A stretch of DNA of 64,000 bases from Clostridia bacterium (lineage in GTDB: Bacteria > Bacillota > Clostridia > Christensenellales > CAG-917): the NCBI GenBank assembly GCA_017461985.1, contig JAFTSA010000008.1:124001-188000 (forward strand). Reading direction: 5' to 3'. Position numbers and translations under genes: made by a program. The notes beneath the pieces are model-generated. The model was not told the DNA's origin. It saw only the letters and a program-made list of their open reading frames with translations, and did not search any database. Each line of letters opens with the position of its first letter. Position 1 is the stretch's first letter. Positions 18,330 to 26,625 of this stretch are shown piece by piece.

Positions 18330-19163
18330 TCATTTCTCTTCGGTGGGGAAGGTCAGTTTTTCGGGCTTTAAGTCCTTCACTCTCTTGCGAAGGAAGGGGT
18401 GCATAAGATACTCGTTGAGTTCACGAAGAGGGTTAAGCACAAAGTCACGATTGTGGGTGTCGGGGTGAGGGATTGAAAGGTCGGGCTCGTCAAGGACAAT
18501 ATCGTCATAGAACAATATGTCAAGGTCAAGGGTGCGGTTGCCCCAACGCTCTTTACGCACTCTGTCCCCTGCCTTTTCAATGTCGTGCACTACGTCAAGG
18601 AGTTGACGAGGAGTATAAAGGGTTTGCGCCTCGATGACGCTGTTGACAAACACCATATCCGCAACACCGCCGTAGGGCTCACTTTCAATGCGGGTGCTTT
18701 CACGAAGACTGCGGAAGTTGTCGTCACCTTCAAGCATATTGACGGCAAGGTCAAGATAACCGTGTCTATCCCCCATATTTGAGCCAAGTCCAAGATACAC
18801 TCTGTGCCAAGCCAGTTCAGTTGAAACACCCACATAGTCAAAGACACCTTTCATAGGTGCGTCAGGCTTTTTGACGGTCACTTTCACAGCGGTGAGATTT
18901 GAAAAGGTGAGGAGGATTTTCTTGGCAAGACGACAGGCAATTGTTTCGATGAGATCAAAGCTGTTTTCACCAACAAAGGACTTTATCACCTTGCAAACGG
19001 CAGAATAACTGGCTGTTTTGTCAAGATCGTCAGTTTTTGCGGCTTCGTAAAAGTCGGTGCTCATCTCCACTGACACCAAAAATCTTTGGGGGTTGACTTT
19101 CTCTTCAAGGTTGACTCCATGAAGTGCCACAACCTCGTAGTTTTCAATCAAAATCTTGTCCAT
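18330..19163 (-). CDS. folK: Bifunctional dihydroneopterin aldolase / HPPK (FolB-FolK fusion)
   Basis: A 277-residue fusion that covers two successive steps of folate synthesis. Residues 1-118 are FolB (DKILIENYEVVALHGVNLEE, then FDLIETIACRLAKKIL and VKKPDAPMKGVFDYVGV). Residues about 119-277 are FolK, with HRVYLGLGSNMGDRHGYLD, the ESEPYGGVADMVFVNSV segment and the signature RWGNRTLDLDILFYDD that binds ATP/Mg and pterin. It would make 6-hydroxymethyl-dihydropterin and then its pyrophosphate. Ribosome site AGGTG. Last gene of folC-folE-folP-folBK, 29 bases after folP. Confidence 0.96.
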   Translation of the reverse strand: MDKILIENYEVVALHGVNLEEKVNPQRFLVSVEMSTDFYEAAKTDDLDKTASYSAVCKVIKSFVGENSFDLIETIACRLAKKILLTFSNLTAVKVTVKKPDAPMKGVFDYVGVSTELAWHRVYLGLGSNMGDRHGYLDLAVNMLEGDDNFRSLRESTRIESEPYGGVADMVFVNSVIEAQTLYTPRQLLDVVHDIEKAGDRVRKERWGNRTLDLDILFYDDIVLDEPDLSIPHPDTHNRDFVLNPLRELNEYLMHPFLRKRVKDLKPEKLTFPTEEK

Positions 19164-19192
19164 ATTTCACCTGTCGCAGTGAGGAAACTCCC

Positions 19193-19969
19193 TCACTTTT
19201 GATACAAATCAATTATCATTTTGTTTTCCTTGACGTCGTGCACTCTCACAAAAAGCACTCCCTGTCTTACTGCAAGACGGGTTGTGTCAAGGGTTGCACT
19301 GAGGCGGGATTCCACCTCACCACCAAGGAAGGATTTTCTTGACGTGCCAAGAAGCAAAGGATACCCTAAGTCCTCAAGGCGGTTGTATGATTCAAGGAGT
19401 GCCCAATCCTCATCCTTTGAAAGGTTGAATCCGATGCCACCGTCAAGGATGATTTTGTCGCGGTCAACACCTGCCCTTTTGAGGGTTGTGGTTGCCTTCA
19501 TCAAACCTAGCTCCTTGTCAAGCCACATATCCTTATTTTTACTGCCTCTGCGGTTGTGCATAACACAGATTGACGCGCCGTGCTTTGCCACCACCTCTGC
19601 CATAAACTTGTCTTCAAGGCAACTGACGTCGTTTATCATATCTGCCCCTAGACTCAGTGCTTCGTCTGCTACGTTTGAGTAGAAGGTGTCAACGGATATG
19701 ATTGCATGGGGATATGCTTCTCTCAACTGCTCCACTGCAGGAAGCACTCTTGATGCTTCTTCAAGGGCACTGACTTTCACTTGACCGGGGACGGTGGATT
19801 GTCCGCCTACGTCAATAATTTCTGCTCCGTCACGGAGCATTTTGCCTGCCTTTTCCACTATGTCGCCGTCCACTCGGCTCAGCGCAAAAAAGGACGTGGT
19901 GTTGGCGTTGAGTATGCCCATCACGTGAGTTCCATTTTCAAATTCAGTTCCTTTGACGATAAATTTCAT
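19193..19969 (-). CDS. folP: Dihydropteroate synthase
   Basis: A TIM-barrel enzyme of 258 residues that joins p-aminobenzoate to hydroxymethyl-dihydropterin pyrophosphate; the sulfonamide target. Motifs are the pterin-site opening VMGILNANTTSFFALSR (about 16-32, with ALS in place of the usual DGG), GAEIIDVGGQSTVPG (about 50-64), SVDTFYSNVADEAL, ADMINDVSC, and RVHDVKENKMIIDL at the end. The usual NxTPDSFSDGG loop is altered here to NANTTSFFALSRVDGD, which is unusual. The ribosome site is weak. Third gene of the operon, 68 bases after folE with a small GGGTG/CACCC hairpin between. Confidence 0.93.
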   Translation of the reverse strand: MKFIVKGTEFENGTHVMGILNANTTSFFALSRVDGDIVEKAGKMLRDGAEIIDVGGQSTVPGQVKVSALEEASRVLPAVEQLREAYPHAIISVDTFYSNVADEALSLGADMINDVSCLEDKFMAEVVAKHGASICVMHNRRGSKNKDMWLDKELGLMKATTTLKRAGVDRDKIILDGGIGFNLSKDEDWALLESYNRLEDLGYPLLLGTSRKSFLGGEVESRLSATLDTTRLAVRQGVLFVRVHDVKENKMIIDLYQK

Positions 19970-20037
19970 TTCGGCATTCTAACTGGGTGTTTTGATAAAT
20001 GCACCCTATTCAACTTTATTATTTACTTGGTTTATGT

Positions 20038-20583
20038 TTATCTGTTGTTCATCAACTTTTCAAGGATAAACCCGGGCACGTCACCACGGACTGCGTAGGT
20101 GACTGTCTTTGAGCCAACCTTTTTCACACCACGGGCGGTCATGCAGGTATGCTCACCCTCAACTACCACTGCAACACCCTTAGGTGAGAGGTGTTCCATA
20201 ATGGCATCTGCGATTTGGTTGTTCATCCTCTCTTGCAGTTGAAGTCGCTTTGCATAGACGTCAACAACGCGGGCAAGTTTACTGAGTCCCACAACCTTTC
20301 CGTCGGGGATATATGCAATATGCACCTTTCCAAAGAAAGGCATCAAGTGATGCTCACAGGTTGAAGAAAAGTCAATATCCTTTTCAACGACAACATCACT
20401 GCCCTCTTCAACAAAGGTGCGACTGAGATGCACTGCAGGATCGTCGTTGTAGCCAGCAAGGATTTCTTCATACATTCTTGCAACACGGCTGGGAGTGTCC
20501 ACAAGTCCTTCACGGGCGGTGTCTTCACCAAGAGCGGAAAGCAAGTCTTTCACTGCTTGTTTAAGTTTTGTCTTATCCATCAT
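20038..20583 (-). CDS. folE: GTP cyclohydrolase I
   Basis: First enzyme of pterin synthesis, converting GTP to dihydroneopterin triphosphate. The 181-residue protein shows [16 protein letters not shown] (about 27-42), the zinc/catalytic [20 protein letters not shown] (Cys77, His79-80 region), [19 protein letters not shown] and the second zinc Cys in [13 protein letters not shown]. It overlaps the folC stop by four bases (ATGA) and uses either of two adjacent ATGs. Second gene of the riboswitch-controlled folate operon. Confidence 0.97.
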   Translation of the reverse strand: MMDKTKLKQAVKDLLSALGEDTAREGLVDTPSRVARMYEEILAGYNDDPAVHLSRTFVEEGSDVVVEKDIDFSSTCEHHLMPFFGKVHIAYIPDGKVVGLSKLARVVDVYAKRLQLQERMNNQIADAIMEHLSPKGVAVVVEGEHTCMTARGVKKVGSKTVTYAVRGDVPGFILEKLMNNR

Positions 20584-21881
20584 TTCACCCCCAAATCTTT
20601 GAAGAGAGTAAGTGAGCCAGTAAGCACGATGACCTCACCAAAGAAGTCACCGAGGGCTTGTTGCACTGCAAGTTGCACAAGGGGATAGGCCTCTGCCTTG
20701 AAGCCTTGCGCCTTTGCTTCCTCTGCCAAATCCTCTGCCGAAAGTGCACGAGGGCTTGAAGGAGTGACGGTGCTTATCTTGTTTGCAATAGGTCCAAGGA
20801 TTTGGAGCATTGTCTTGTAATCCTTGTCTTTCAGCACACCCATAACAAGGTGGATACGCATTCCGCCAAAGTATTTTTCAAGAGCTTTACGCAGTGCCTC
20901 TGCCCCCTGCGGATTGTGTCCACCGTCCAAAACAAGGAGTTTACTCATCGGAAACAGCAGATTAAACCTATTATTGAACGAACCGATGATTTCAAAGCGT
21001 GCGTGCCACTCTGTTGATGCAAGTCCAAATTTTATGTGGTCACGGGTTATGTTGGCACCCTTGTCTTGAAGCACTCCTAGTGCCTCAATGGCTATTGATG
21101 CATTAGTCAGTTGATGCTCTCCAAGGAGAGGGATTGTGTAGGTTTCTCCTTTGTATTCAAAGGTTTGTCCTTCAATATCTTCTGCAAGCAAGGTGGGAGT
21201 TTGTGCCACTGTCAGGACACCCTTCACCTCTTTCACCTTGTTTTTGATGACTGTCATAACCTCATCGCATTGAGGGCAAGTGACTGCATCTTTCAAGATT
21301 ATGTCCGCCTTCTCTCCTGCGATTTCAGTGAGAGTGTTGCCAAGATAGTCGCAGTGGTCAAAGCCTATTGTGGTGATGACTGAAAGGAGCTTGTTTTTCA
21401 CTGCGTTGGTTGCATCCCATCTTCCACCAAGACCTGTTTCAAGAATCACAATATCGCAACCCTCTTCTTTAAAGCAAAGGAGTGCAACCGCTGTTTCAAT
21501 CTCAAAGGCGGTGGGAGTGAAGGGGGCAAGCCCTTCTTCCTTTCGTATTGCTTGCTCTTTCTCAATGGTGTCACGGACTATTGTGAAATATTTGGCAACA
21601 AGGCCACCAACAAGCGGTGAGCCATTGAGCAAAAATCTTTCGTTGTATTCAAACACGGAGGGAGAGTTGAAAGTGCCTGTTTTAAGACAAGCAGAAACAC
21701 ACACCGCCGTCATATATGCGGTGACTGAGCCCTTTCCGTTGGTGCCTGCAACGTGGACGATTTTGAGGTTTTCGTCAGGTGAGCCTAAAAGGTCGAGCAG
21801 TTCCCTTTCTCTTTCAAGACCGAAATCGGTGCCTGCCCTTTCAATGTTTGAAATCCAGTTGATAGCGTCTTTATAATACAA
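20580..21881 (-). CDS. folC: Folylpolyglutamate / dihydrofolate synthase
   Basis: Mur-ligase-like enzyme that adds glutamate to dihydropteroate or folates. Visible motifs are [13 protein letters not shown], the P-loop [18 protein letters not shown], the long FSSPxL-type segment [35 protein letters not shown] and [13 protein letters not shown] start it at the TTG at 21881: GGGGGTG lies seven bases upstream and the family begins at [10 protein letters not shown]. An ATG at 21908 is in frame but lies inside the 3' strand of the riboswitch P1 stem, which makes it unlikely. With this start the protein has 433 residues. First gene of the fol operon. Confidence 0.93.
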   Translation of the reverse strand: MYYKDAINWISNIERAGTDFGLERERELLDLLGSPDENLKIVHVAGTNGKGSVTAYMTAVCVSACLKTGTFNSPSVFEYNERFLLNGSPLVGGLVAKYFTIVRDTIEKEQAIRKEEGLAPFTPTAFEIETAVALLCFKEEGCDIVILETGLGGRWDATNAVKNKLLSVITTIGFDHCDYLGNTLTEIAGEKADIILKDAVTCPQCDEVMTVIKNKVKEVKGVLTVAQTPTLLAEDIEGQTFEYKGETYTIPLLGEHQLTNASIAIEALGVLQDKGANITRDHIKFGLASTEWHARFEIIGSFNNRFNLLFPMSKLLVLDGGHNPQGAEALRKALEKYFGGMRIHLVMGVLKDKDYKTMLQILGPIANKISTVTPSSPRALSAEDLAEEAKAQGFKAEAYPLVQLAVQQALGDFFGEVIVLTGSLTLFKDLGVK

Positions 21882-21897
21882 AAAAAACACCCCCAAA

Positions 21898-22010
21898 GGA
21901 AGTGCCATATCCGGCGAAGCGGGAGCGAAAATTGCACCGCAAGCATCTGCTTTTCGTCCGTGGACACCCCCCGTTCCATCGGCACTTAACGCGCAAAGTT
22001 CTACACTTCC
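21898..22010 (-). promoter_or_regulatory. Tetrahydrofolate (THF) riboswitch
   Basis: Leftward RNA with P1 formed by GGAAGTG (22010-22004) and CACTTCC (21904-21898). The conserved THF-I core GTAGAACTTTGCGCGTTAAG follows P1 and GCGGTGCAATTTTCGC precedes the 3' side. It matches the family known to sit ahead of folate transport and synthesis genes in Bacillota. The folC ribosome site lies just below P1, so translational control is likely; no terminator stem is evident. About 113 bases, slightly long for the class because of an enlarged internal arm. Confidence 0.88.
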
Positions 22011-22034
22011 TGAATTTGTTTGGTTTATGTGATC

Positions 22035-22063
22035 ATTATATCACCCTAGCCCCCTGAAATCAA
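22035..22063 (-). promoter_or_regulatory. Promoter of the folate operon
   Basis: Leftward TTGATT (22058-22063), 17-base spacer and TATAAT (22035-22040), placing the transcription start about 18 bases before the riboswitch. Confidence 0.85.
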
Positions 22064-22138
22064 GCGCAATATATCACAATGTGAAATTCGCCTATGGCGA
22101 AACGTCGCACTGCCTTTCTTATCACACAAAATTGACTA

Positions 22139-22167
22139 TTGATTTAGGCACTTCCGTGATGTATAAT
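22139..22167 (+). promoter_or_regulatory. Promoter of the DUF5058-like pair
   Basis: TTGATT (22139-22144), 17 bases and TATAAT (22162-22167), 30 bases before the ATG at 22197. Confidence 0.8.
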
Positions 22168-22196
22168 GTACACATAATAAGTTTTAGGAGTAGATT

Positions 22197-23111
22197 ATGT
22201 TTTTCAATTCTACACTGTCGGCTTTCCAAGCGGGATTCAATCCGGACAGCTGGGTGATGTATTTGATGTACGGACTCATCGTTGCGTTTGTGTCTGTTGA
22301 GGCAATATATTACCTTGTCAAGTCCATCCGCCGCGCAAAGAAAATCGGCATGGATATGGGCAAAATCAAACGTGTCATCACCACGTCCGCCACTTTCTCG
22401 GTGTTGCCTGCAATAGGCATCGGCATCGGTGTTGTCACTCTGGTCGGCGCAATAGGCATCGCACTGCCTGCAATCCGCCTCTCTGTTGTTGGCTCACTGC
22501 AATATGAAACCCAAGTCGCAGACGCCGCCGCATCCGCAATGGCAGGAAGCATGGCTCAACTTATGCAAGAAGGGGTCACCCCCAAAGCCTTTGTCACCAT
22601 CGCATTTATGATGACTCTTGCCATCATCTGGGGCTGTCTTTTCGTGGTGCTCTTCTACAAGCGTCTCCAACCCAAACTCACCAAACTTGGCAAAAAGGAT
22701 TTGTCCGCATCAAAGTCAGTCAACAAGTTTGTGGATCAAAAGAAGATCAACATTGGTGACCTTGCCTTCCAAATTGCTTTCATCGGCATGATCATAGCAT
22801 ATTTGTCTATGGCAATCTCCACCGTGTTTGGCACAACCAAACTTGATGACGGCAGCACCTTCCAAAATATGTACACCACCTACGGCTACTACAATCTCAT
22901 CGCAGTTGTGGTTGCAGCAGGATGTATGATGGGCTTTGACGTCCTCGTCAACAAGCTCAATTGGAAGTGGTTGGACTCTTTCTCAACAGCATTTTCAATG
23001 ATCATTGCAATGGTGGTTGTGGCAATCATAGCCTACTTTGCACAGGTCAATGGCTGGGATCCCACTCTCACCGTGGCAGAAACGGTCAAGAGTGCCGCCC
23101 TTTTGATATAG
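22197..23111 (+). CDS. DUF5058-like polytopic membrane protein
   Basis: A 304-residue protein with about six to seven membrane segments, very like the DUF5058 family in length and start (LSAFQAGFNPDSWVMYLMYG). A cytoplasmic basic loop KSIRRAKKIGMDMGKIKRV is followed by a Gly-rich hydrophobic segment VLPAIGIGIGVVTLVGAIGI (about 75-94) that could be a re-entrant or gate helix. Function is unproven; a transporter subunit is plausible. It lies 10 bases before the next membrane gene and shares its promoter and terminator, so the two probably make one complex. Ribosome site TAGGAG. Confidence 0.75.
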   Translation: MFFNSTLSAFQAGFNPDSWVMYLMYGLIVAFVSVEAIYYLVKSIRRAKKIGMDMGKIKRVITTSATFSVLPAIGIGIGVVTLVGAIGIALPAIRLSVVGSLQYETQVADAAASAMAGSMAQLMQEGVTPKAFVTIAFMMTLAIIWGCLFVVLFYKRLQPKLTKLGKKDLSASKSVNKFVDQKKINIGDLAFQIAFIGMIIAYLSMAISTVFGTTKLDDGSTFQNMYTTYGYYNLIAVVVAAGCMMGFDVLVNKLNWKWLDSFSTAFSMIIAMVVVAIIAYFAQVNGWDPTLTVAETVKSAALLI

Positions 23112-23121
23112 GAGGTGTGAT

Positions 23122-24054
23122 ATGGCAAAGAAATTGAAGAAAGTTGAATCCGTATCCCCCGAAACTCAAGTCACTCCCGCAGTGCCCGAAAAGGCAGAAA
23201 CCATTGTGGACTTCAACATAAAACTCCACCGCATCGGCAGAATTTGGAACGCAATCGGTCTTGCCCTCCTCATCCTCGTGCCCATCGTGGCCATGATCTA
23301 CTATAAGGTGACACCCGACTTTAGAGTTCTCCTTGACGGCGGTATGATAAGCATCATCCTCGTCAACTTCCTGTCCTGCCTTGCAGAGCCCGTCATCTAT
23401 GCCCCTATCCTTGGCACAAACGGCGAGTATCTTGCATTCATCACTGGCAACCTGTCCAACCTTAAAATCCCTTGCGTGGTCAAGGCTCACGAAATCGTGC
23501 CCACCGAACAAGGCAGTGAGGAACACGAACTTGTGTCCACCATCGCAGTGGCAGTCAGTTCTTTGGTGACGGTTGTTGTCATAGCGGTAGTGGTCATCGC
23601 AATCATCATCACAAATACGGTTGCTTCTGCAACAGGTGGCAAGTCACTCATTGATTATATCAATGAAAACCCCTTCCTCACTCCTGCATTTGGCTGTGTT
23701 GTGTATGCACTCTTCGGCTCACTTGGTGGCAAGTATATCGTCAAAAACCCCAAGATGGCACTTATCCCCGGTGCAATCCTCGTGCTTATCTCAATCGTCA
23801 TGGCACTCCTCGGCAGCAACCTTGGCTCAACCTCACTCATCGTTGGCATCGCAATGTGCGCAATATTTGCAGTGTTCTCATTTATGCGTGAAAAGAAAAA
23901 AGCAAAACGCAAGGAAGAAGAAAGACGTCTTGCAGCAATCGCAACCGGCGTATCCTACGAAAAGATTTGCGAAATCGAATACTATCAAAGAAAAGACGAA
24001 GAAGAAGCCGCCCTCCAAGCAAAGCTCGCCAAAAAAGCCGCAAAGAAAAAATAA
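23122..24054 (+). CDS. Membrane protein, partner of the DUF5058-like protein
   Basis: A 310-residue protein with a soluble N-terminus, about six membrane segments (first at about 47-66, IGLALLILVPIVAMIYY) and a long basic, Lys/Glu-rich C-terminal coiled tail (about 255-310). The first 40 residues are charged and contain Pro repeats. I do not recognise the family. It follows the DUF5058-like gene by 10 bases with ribosome site AGGAGGTG, which suggests an equimolar two-subunit membrane complex such as a transporter of unknown substrate. Confidence 0.7.
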   Translation: MAKKLKKVESVSPETQVTPAVPEKAETIVDFNIKLHRIGRIWNAIGLALLILVPIVAMIYYKVTPDFRVLLDGGMISIILVNFLSCLAEPVIYAPILGTNGEYLAFITGNLSNLKIPCVVKAHEIVPTEQGSEEHELVSTIAVAVSSLVTVVVIAVVVIAIIITNTVASATGGKSLIDYINENPFLTPAFGCVVYALFGSLGGKYIVKNPKMALIPGAILVLISIVMALLGSNLGSTSLIVGIAMCAIFAVFSFMREKKKAKRKEEERRLAAIATGVSYEKICEIEYYQRKDEEEAALQAKLAKKAAKKK

Positions 24055-24072
24055 TCAATCACTTACAACAAA

Positions 24073-24107
24073 CAAAAAACCCACTCAACCGAGTGGGTTT
24101 TGTTTTT
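24073..24107. terminator. Bidirectional terminator beside the restriction-modification island
   Basis: AAAACCCACTC-AACC-GAGTGGGTTTTG hairpin between the rightward DUF5058 pair and the leftward restriction gene. A near match (different loop) closes the other side of the island at 26292. Confidence 0.9.
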
Positions 24108-24118
24108 AACCAACTTGC

Positions 24119-24802
24119 TTACGCAGATTGCATAATTATCTCTTCATCGTTGGTCTTTGTCATTCCATATTTGTCATAATATTCTTCTAACGATAAAATT
24201 TGATCTTGAGTCAAAGTTAAAAATCTCCTTGATTTTAAACATAACATCGATTTAACCTGCTCTTTTGATTTATTTACACAAACAATATCAAAGCCATAAT
24301 CAAATACTAACTGTGTAATACTTATGCTTTGTGTTGAACGGACTCCTCCTTCTCCAGACAAAAATTTCTCGACTTTATTTTCTAGAAACTTTCCAATGTT
24401 TTCGTTTTGTCCGTACACTAAAAACAGCAAATTGCTAGCGTTTTTCCACACAGCCAAACAAAGATATACTTGATCAGTCTGAAAACACTTTGCCTTTTCG
24501 ATTGTTGTGTCATTAAACGTAGCACCCCACGTAGAAGCAACAAAGCTAGCAGATTTTACTTCTAAAAAAATATTTTCTTTTTCATTTTTCTTGCAGTCAA
24601 ATCCATGTTTATCAGTATTCACGAGCTCGTACCCCAAGTAATGTCCTGCCATCGAATCCCTTAGTTCATTAATAAATGTATCAGTATCACCCTTATTCCA
24701 CTTTTCTTGCACCGATGAAACTTCTTCTAAGATCTCGTGTCCTTCTACCAAAAAGTTTGTATTTATGCGTTTGTAATTTCCTTTTGCGAACAATGTACTC
24801 AT
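24119..24802 (-). CDS. Putative type II restriction endonuclease, PD-(D/E)XK fold
   Basis: A 227-residue AT-rich protein with no named family recognised. The segment HGFDCKKNEKENIFLEVKSA (about 66-85) has the D-x(n)-E-V-K layout of PD-(D/E)XK nucleases, with Asp69 and EVK at about 81-83 as metal and catalytic residues. It overlaps the upstream methyltransferase gene by four bases (ATGA), a typical restriction-modification arrangement. It would cut the site protected by that methyltransferase. Recognition sequence is not predictable from sequence alone. The overlap would delay nuclease expression relative to methylase. Assignment is from motif and context. Confidence 0.75.
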   Translation of the reverse strand: MSTLFAKGNYKRINTNFLVEGHEILEEVSSVQEKWNKGDTDTFINELRDSMAGHYLGYELVNTDKHGFDCKKNEKENIFLEVKSASFVASTWGATFNDTTIEKAKCFQTDQVYLCLAVWKNASNLLFLVYGQNENIGKFLENKVEKFLSGEGGVRSTQSISITQLVFDYGFDIVCVNKSKEQVKSMLCLKSRRFLTLTQDQILSLEEYYDKYGMTKTNDEEIIMQSA

Positions 24803-25989
24803 TTTTCAATTTTCTCCACAGTATAGTCTTTGTTCATGTTGTTTTGCTCCAAATATGTATTGATGCGCAACAACATTGCCTGATCAACGGTCGGTTGCTC
24901 ATATCCAAGGGCCTGCATCCTTATAAAGGCCTCTGTATTTGGATTAATAAATTCTTCTCGCTGAATCAACACGTATTCGTGGTGTCTATTATCTTCTTTG
25001 TTGATTTCATAAACAGCTTGAGCGGTCGTTCCACTTCCCGCATAGAAATCTAGTATTATTGAATCTTTGTGCTGGGAGCAGCGTATTAAAAATTTTATTA
25101 ACTCAACAGGTTTGGGGGTGTCAAACACACCATCTAACCCTAACTTTTTCAAATCGTTAGTACCGAACCTAGAATAAAAATCTAATATTGACGGAACATT
25201 ATTTGTTGCTTCTTCCAAATATTCGATAGCATAGGGTCGACCATTTCGATAACATAAACGATTCTGTTTGTGCAAATTTAATATCTTTTCTTTGCTAGAC
25301 CAGCCCCTTGACTTTAACGGATCTAAAATCAATCCAATTTCATTTATTATTAGTCGACTCGGCTTCCCTGGCGTAGACAAATCTTTTGCGAAAAAAATTC
25401 TTCCATGCTCGTCTATATTTGAATAATTCTTAATCCAAGTATTGCCAGTATCACGGACATATTTATCAATGGCATTTTTTAGAATTACCTCCGCGTTCTT
25501 TCTTGACGATTGAAATTCTTTATTAACTTTTTCAATGATTTGTAGAAGCTTGTCAGATTCGAACGGGTCCTCGATTCTTTGAATGTAAAATTTGGGAAGC
25601 TTTTTTTTATTTTTTGCAAAACATACCACATATTCATGAACAATATTAATGTGTTTAGCATTGCTTCGTTGCGCCTGTTTAGTAATAAAAATACCTACAT
25701 AATTTTCTTTACCAAATATTCGATAACCAATAGAAAGTAAATTTGCTAATTCGTTGTCATCTATGCTAATAAAGATAACTCCTTCATCGGTTAATAGCGA
25801 TTTTGCAGAGCCAAGTCTCAATGAAATATCTCGAGACCACAAATCATTGGCATCGTTATATGCAAATCTATGTTTAGTGTTATAAGGCGGATCAATATAT
25901 ATGAAATCAATACCATTGCGATATTTTTCGAATGTTGAAGATGTCATTACCGACAAATTATCACCAATGAATATCTTATTTGATAACAT
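24799..25989 (-). CDS. DNA adenine-specific methyltransferase, beta class
   Basis: A 396-residue N6-adenine methyltransferase of the restriction-modification type. The catalytic motif IV FIYIDPPYNT (about 29-38) comes first and the SAM-binding motif I SIILDFYAGSGTTAQAVYEI (about 301-320) near the end, the order of the beta class (Mod and M.RsrI-like). VIFISIDDNE is motif V-like and the middle region of about 120 residues is the target recognition part. I prefer the ATG at 25989, with AAGAAGG six bases upstream. It is divergent from the small XRE control gene and overlaps the nuclease gene downstream. Confidence 0.92.
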   Translation of the reverse strand: MLSNKIFIGDNLSVMTSSTFEKYRNGIDFIYIDPPYNTKHRFAYNDANDLWSRDISLRLGSAKSLLTDEGVIFISIDDNELANLLSIGYRIFGKENYVGIFITKQAQRSNAKHINIVHEYVVCFAKNKKKLPKFYIQRIEDPFESDKLLQIIEKVNKEFQSSRKNAEVILKNAIDKYVRDTGNTWIKNYSNIDEHGRIFFAKDLSTPGKPSRLIINEIGLILDPLKSRGWSSKEKILNLHKQNRLCYRNGRPYAIEYLEEATNNVPSILDFYSRFGTNDLKKLGLDGVFDTPKPVELIKFLIRCSQHKDSIILDFYAGSGTTAQAVYEINKEDNRHHEYVLIQREEFINPNTEAFIRMQALGYEQPTVDQAMLLRINTYLEQNNMNKDYTVEKIEK

Positions 25990-26025
25990 AACCAACCTTC
26001 TTAAATTCTTTTAGAATATTATAGG

Positions 26026-26070
26026 CTAACCAATGGTTAGTTGTCAAGAATAAAACTAACTTGCGGTTAT
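26026..26070. promoter_or_regulatory. Two C-box operators of the R-M control protein
   Basis: CTAACCAATGGTTAG (26026-26040) is a perfect 7-bp palindrome around one base. CTAACTTGCGGTTAT (26056-26070) is an imperfect copy exactly 30 bases downstream, next to the TATAAT (26070-26075) of the control gene, which lacks a well-spaced -35. This is the tandem layout of restriction-modification controller sites: the upstream site for activation, the weaker site over the promoter for repression at high dose. Confidence 0.75.
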
Positions 26071-26081
26071 ATAATAACTGT

Positions 26082-26294
26082 ATGGAAAAGCACTCAATAA
26101 TCAAAAAAAGACTCGTTGAAGAGATTAAAAACTGCGGTTTGACTACTGTGGAAATTGCTAAAAGAGTTGGTATTTCTCCTGAAATGGTGACTCAATACTG
26201 CACCACTCAAAAACTGCCCAAACTAGACACCTTCGCAAAACTTTGCAAGGAACTTGATCTTGATGCAAACTACATTTTAGGTATAAGTGATTAA
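26082..26294 (+). CDS. R-M control protein (XRE family, C-protein-like)
   Basis: A 70-residue helix-turn-helix protein (IIKKRLVEEIKNCGLTTVEI, then AKRVGISPEMVTQYCTTQKL and CKELDLDANYILGISD). Size and position fit restriction-modification controller proteins, which bind tandem operators to time expression of methylase and nuclease. I use the ATG at 26082 because the frame upstream runs through the -10 box and the operator. Transcription probably starts only a few bases before the ATG, as in many leaderless C-protein genes. It is divergent from the methylase. Confidence 0.8.
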   Translation: MEKHSIIKKRLVEEIKNCGLTTVEIAKRVGISPEMVTQYCTTQKLPKLDTFAKLCKELDLDANYILGISD

Positions 26295-26324
26295 AAGACC
26301 CACTCGTTTGAGTGGGTTTTGTTT
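26292..26324 (+). terminator. Terminator of the control protein gene
   Basis: GACCCACTC-GTTT-GAGTGGGTTTTG hairpin starting at the control gene stop; second flank of the restriction-modification island. Confidence 0.9.
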
Positions 26325-26363
26325 TGTCCACTATAATATTCCCTTTGCTTTTTAACCAATCGG

Positions 26364-26392
26364 TTGACAACGGAACTCAAATGATATAAAAT
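26364..26392 (+). promoter_or_regulatory. Promoter of tRNA-Ala
   Basis: TTGACA (26364-26369), 17 bases and TAAAAT (26387-26392), about 12 bases before the mature tRNA 5' end. Confidence 0.8.
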
Positions 26393-26404
26393 ACATCTTG
26401 CCTT

Positions 26405-26480
26405 GGGGGTGTAGCTCAACTGGTAGAGCGCTTGAATGGCATTCAAGAGGTAAGGGGTTCGACCCCCCTCATCTCCACCA
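26405..26480 (+). tRNA. tRNA-Ala (anticodon GGC)
   Basis: A 76-base cloverleaf with encoded CCA. Acceptor GGGGGTG pairs with CATCTCC (two G-T pairs), the D arm contains AGCTCAACTGGTAGAGC, the anticodon stem CTTGA/TCAAG encloses ATGGCAT (anticodon GGC) and the T arm is AGGGG-TTCGACC-CCCCT. Intact. Confidence 0.95.
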
Positions 26481-26481
26481 C

Positions 26482-26512
26482 AAACGGACTTTCGAGTCCG
26501 TTTTTATTTTTT
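26482..26512 (+). terminator. Terminator of tRNA-Ala
   Basis: AAACGGACT-TTCG-AGTCCGTTT stem followed by TTATTTTTT, directly after the CCA end. Confidence 0.9.
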
Positions 26513-26625
26513 GAGGGGCACAACTACGTTGTGTGCAACTGCGTTGCTGTCAAACCCCTGCGGGCTGGCGCTCATTCGCATGTGCAAGCACGCTCATTTC
26601 ACTATTACGGCACTTTGTGCCTACG

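Noticed and set aside
18330-21881. Folate genes as a transferred island
   Set aside because: Composition and terminators match the surrounding housekeeping genes and the THF riboswitch is typical of the phylum.
21880-21890. Intrinsic terminator in the folate leader (T-run after GGGGGTG)
   Set aside because: No upstream complement forms a stem ending at this T-run; the run is part of the folC start region with its ribosome site.
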